This document shows positions 63,815 through 64,000 of a stretch of 64,000 nt of DNA, in pieces. Position 1 is the first letter of the stretch; each line of letters starts with the position of its first letter. The position numbers were made by a program, and so were the translations under genes. Source of the stretch: Clostridium sp. BJN0001 (GTDB lineage: Bacteria > Bacillota > Clostridia > Clostridiales > Clostridiaceae); NCBI RefSeq assembly GCF_022869825.1, contig NZ_CP094971.1, positions 435,501 through 499,500 of the forward strand, written 5' to 3'. The notes below the pieces were generated by a model. It was not told the DNA's origin, ran no database searches, and saw only the letters and a program-made list of their open reading frames with translations.

Positions 63815-64000
63815 ATGAAACCGTACAGTTATGATTATGCATTAGAGCAGATGAAATTATTCAATAGTTTAATAAAAGAAAAGTCTTTTGGAAAATGTTC
63901 AATTGAGAAAAAGACTGAATACGCTTTAGAAGATGAAGGATATATGTATAAAATACATAAGAAAACCAAGTCTAACCATATAATTTTAAAAAATGGTGAA
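63815..64000 (+). CDS. Unknown protein, 3' end outside window
   Basis: An ATG with TTAAGGAGA upstream opens a frame that stays open to the window end (62 residues). The visible part (MKPYSYDYALEQMKLFNS...) is charged and helical with no recognised motif. Partial gene. Confidence 0.6.
   Translation, partial: MKPYSYDYALEQMKLFNSLIKEKSFGKCSIEKKTEYALEDEGYMYKIHKKTKSNHIILKNGE

Overview
The window is low-GC, AT-rich DNA with strong AGGAGG-type ribosome binding sites, TTG/GTG starts and many ATA/AGA codons. It looks like a chromosomal segment of a Clostridium-like Firmicute; I cannot name a species. The main theme is a choline-decorated cell surface: choline-binding proteins, enzymes that make and attach phosphocholine, uptake systems, and a surface-polysaccharide locus.

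Layout. 1-14.6 kb: two paralogous choline-binding amidases, two secreted choline-binding proteins with cadherin-like domains, a three-domain protein (winged helix + cytidylyltransferase-like + choline kinase) followed by licC, release factor 3 (prfC) and a solo ATP-cone protein. 14.6-31.6 kb: a mobile-element-rich stretch with an IS110-type element, two identical IS4-family elements and one IS3-family element, interleaved with a LicB-type choline permease, a chemoreceptor, a permease-thioredoxin-ArsR operon, a sugar/glycerophosphodiester-type ABC binding protein, a HAD phosphatase and two ABC permeases. 31.9-48.1 kb: polysaccharide genes (flippase, licD, glycosyltransferases, FlaA1-like dehydratase, Wzy-like polymerase, initiating sugar transferase, GalU) plus a choline-binding metallo-beta-lactamase-fold hydrolase. 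48.1-64 kb: mostly housekeeping and signalling genes (GGDEF, tyrS, FliK/FlhB-like pair, RelQ-like synthetase, MoxR/VWA cassette, HesB-like protein), with a Panacea-type toxin-antitoxin pair between two repeats.

Three findings stand out. (1) Twelve copies of a modular interspersed repeat lie between genes. Each has four conserved hairpins with compensatory base changes, flanked by arrays of 7-bp-type units (GACAAAT/GACAAAG) on the left and their complement on the right. (2) The IS110-type element sits inside one of these repeats. Upstream of its recombinase is a structured non-coding region containing the 10-base left half of its own target with the CT core (CATTTGTCCT), so it appears to be a bridge-RNA element aimed at the repeat family. 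Joining its ends would create a TTGACC-N17-TATAAT promoter. Two IS4 copies are also inserted at the identical position of two other repeats. (3) A palindrome GTTCA-N5-TGAAC lies just downstream of a 17-bp-spaced promoter in front of four separate transcripts: the licC/licA-like fusion, licB, the ABC binding protein and the ABC permeases. This suggests one choline regulon, possibly controlled by the winged-helix domain of the fusion enzyme itself.

No tRNA, rRNA or CRISPR array was seen. Statements about families rest on motifs read by eye; no database search was run.
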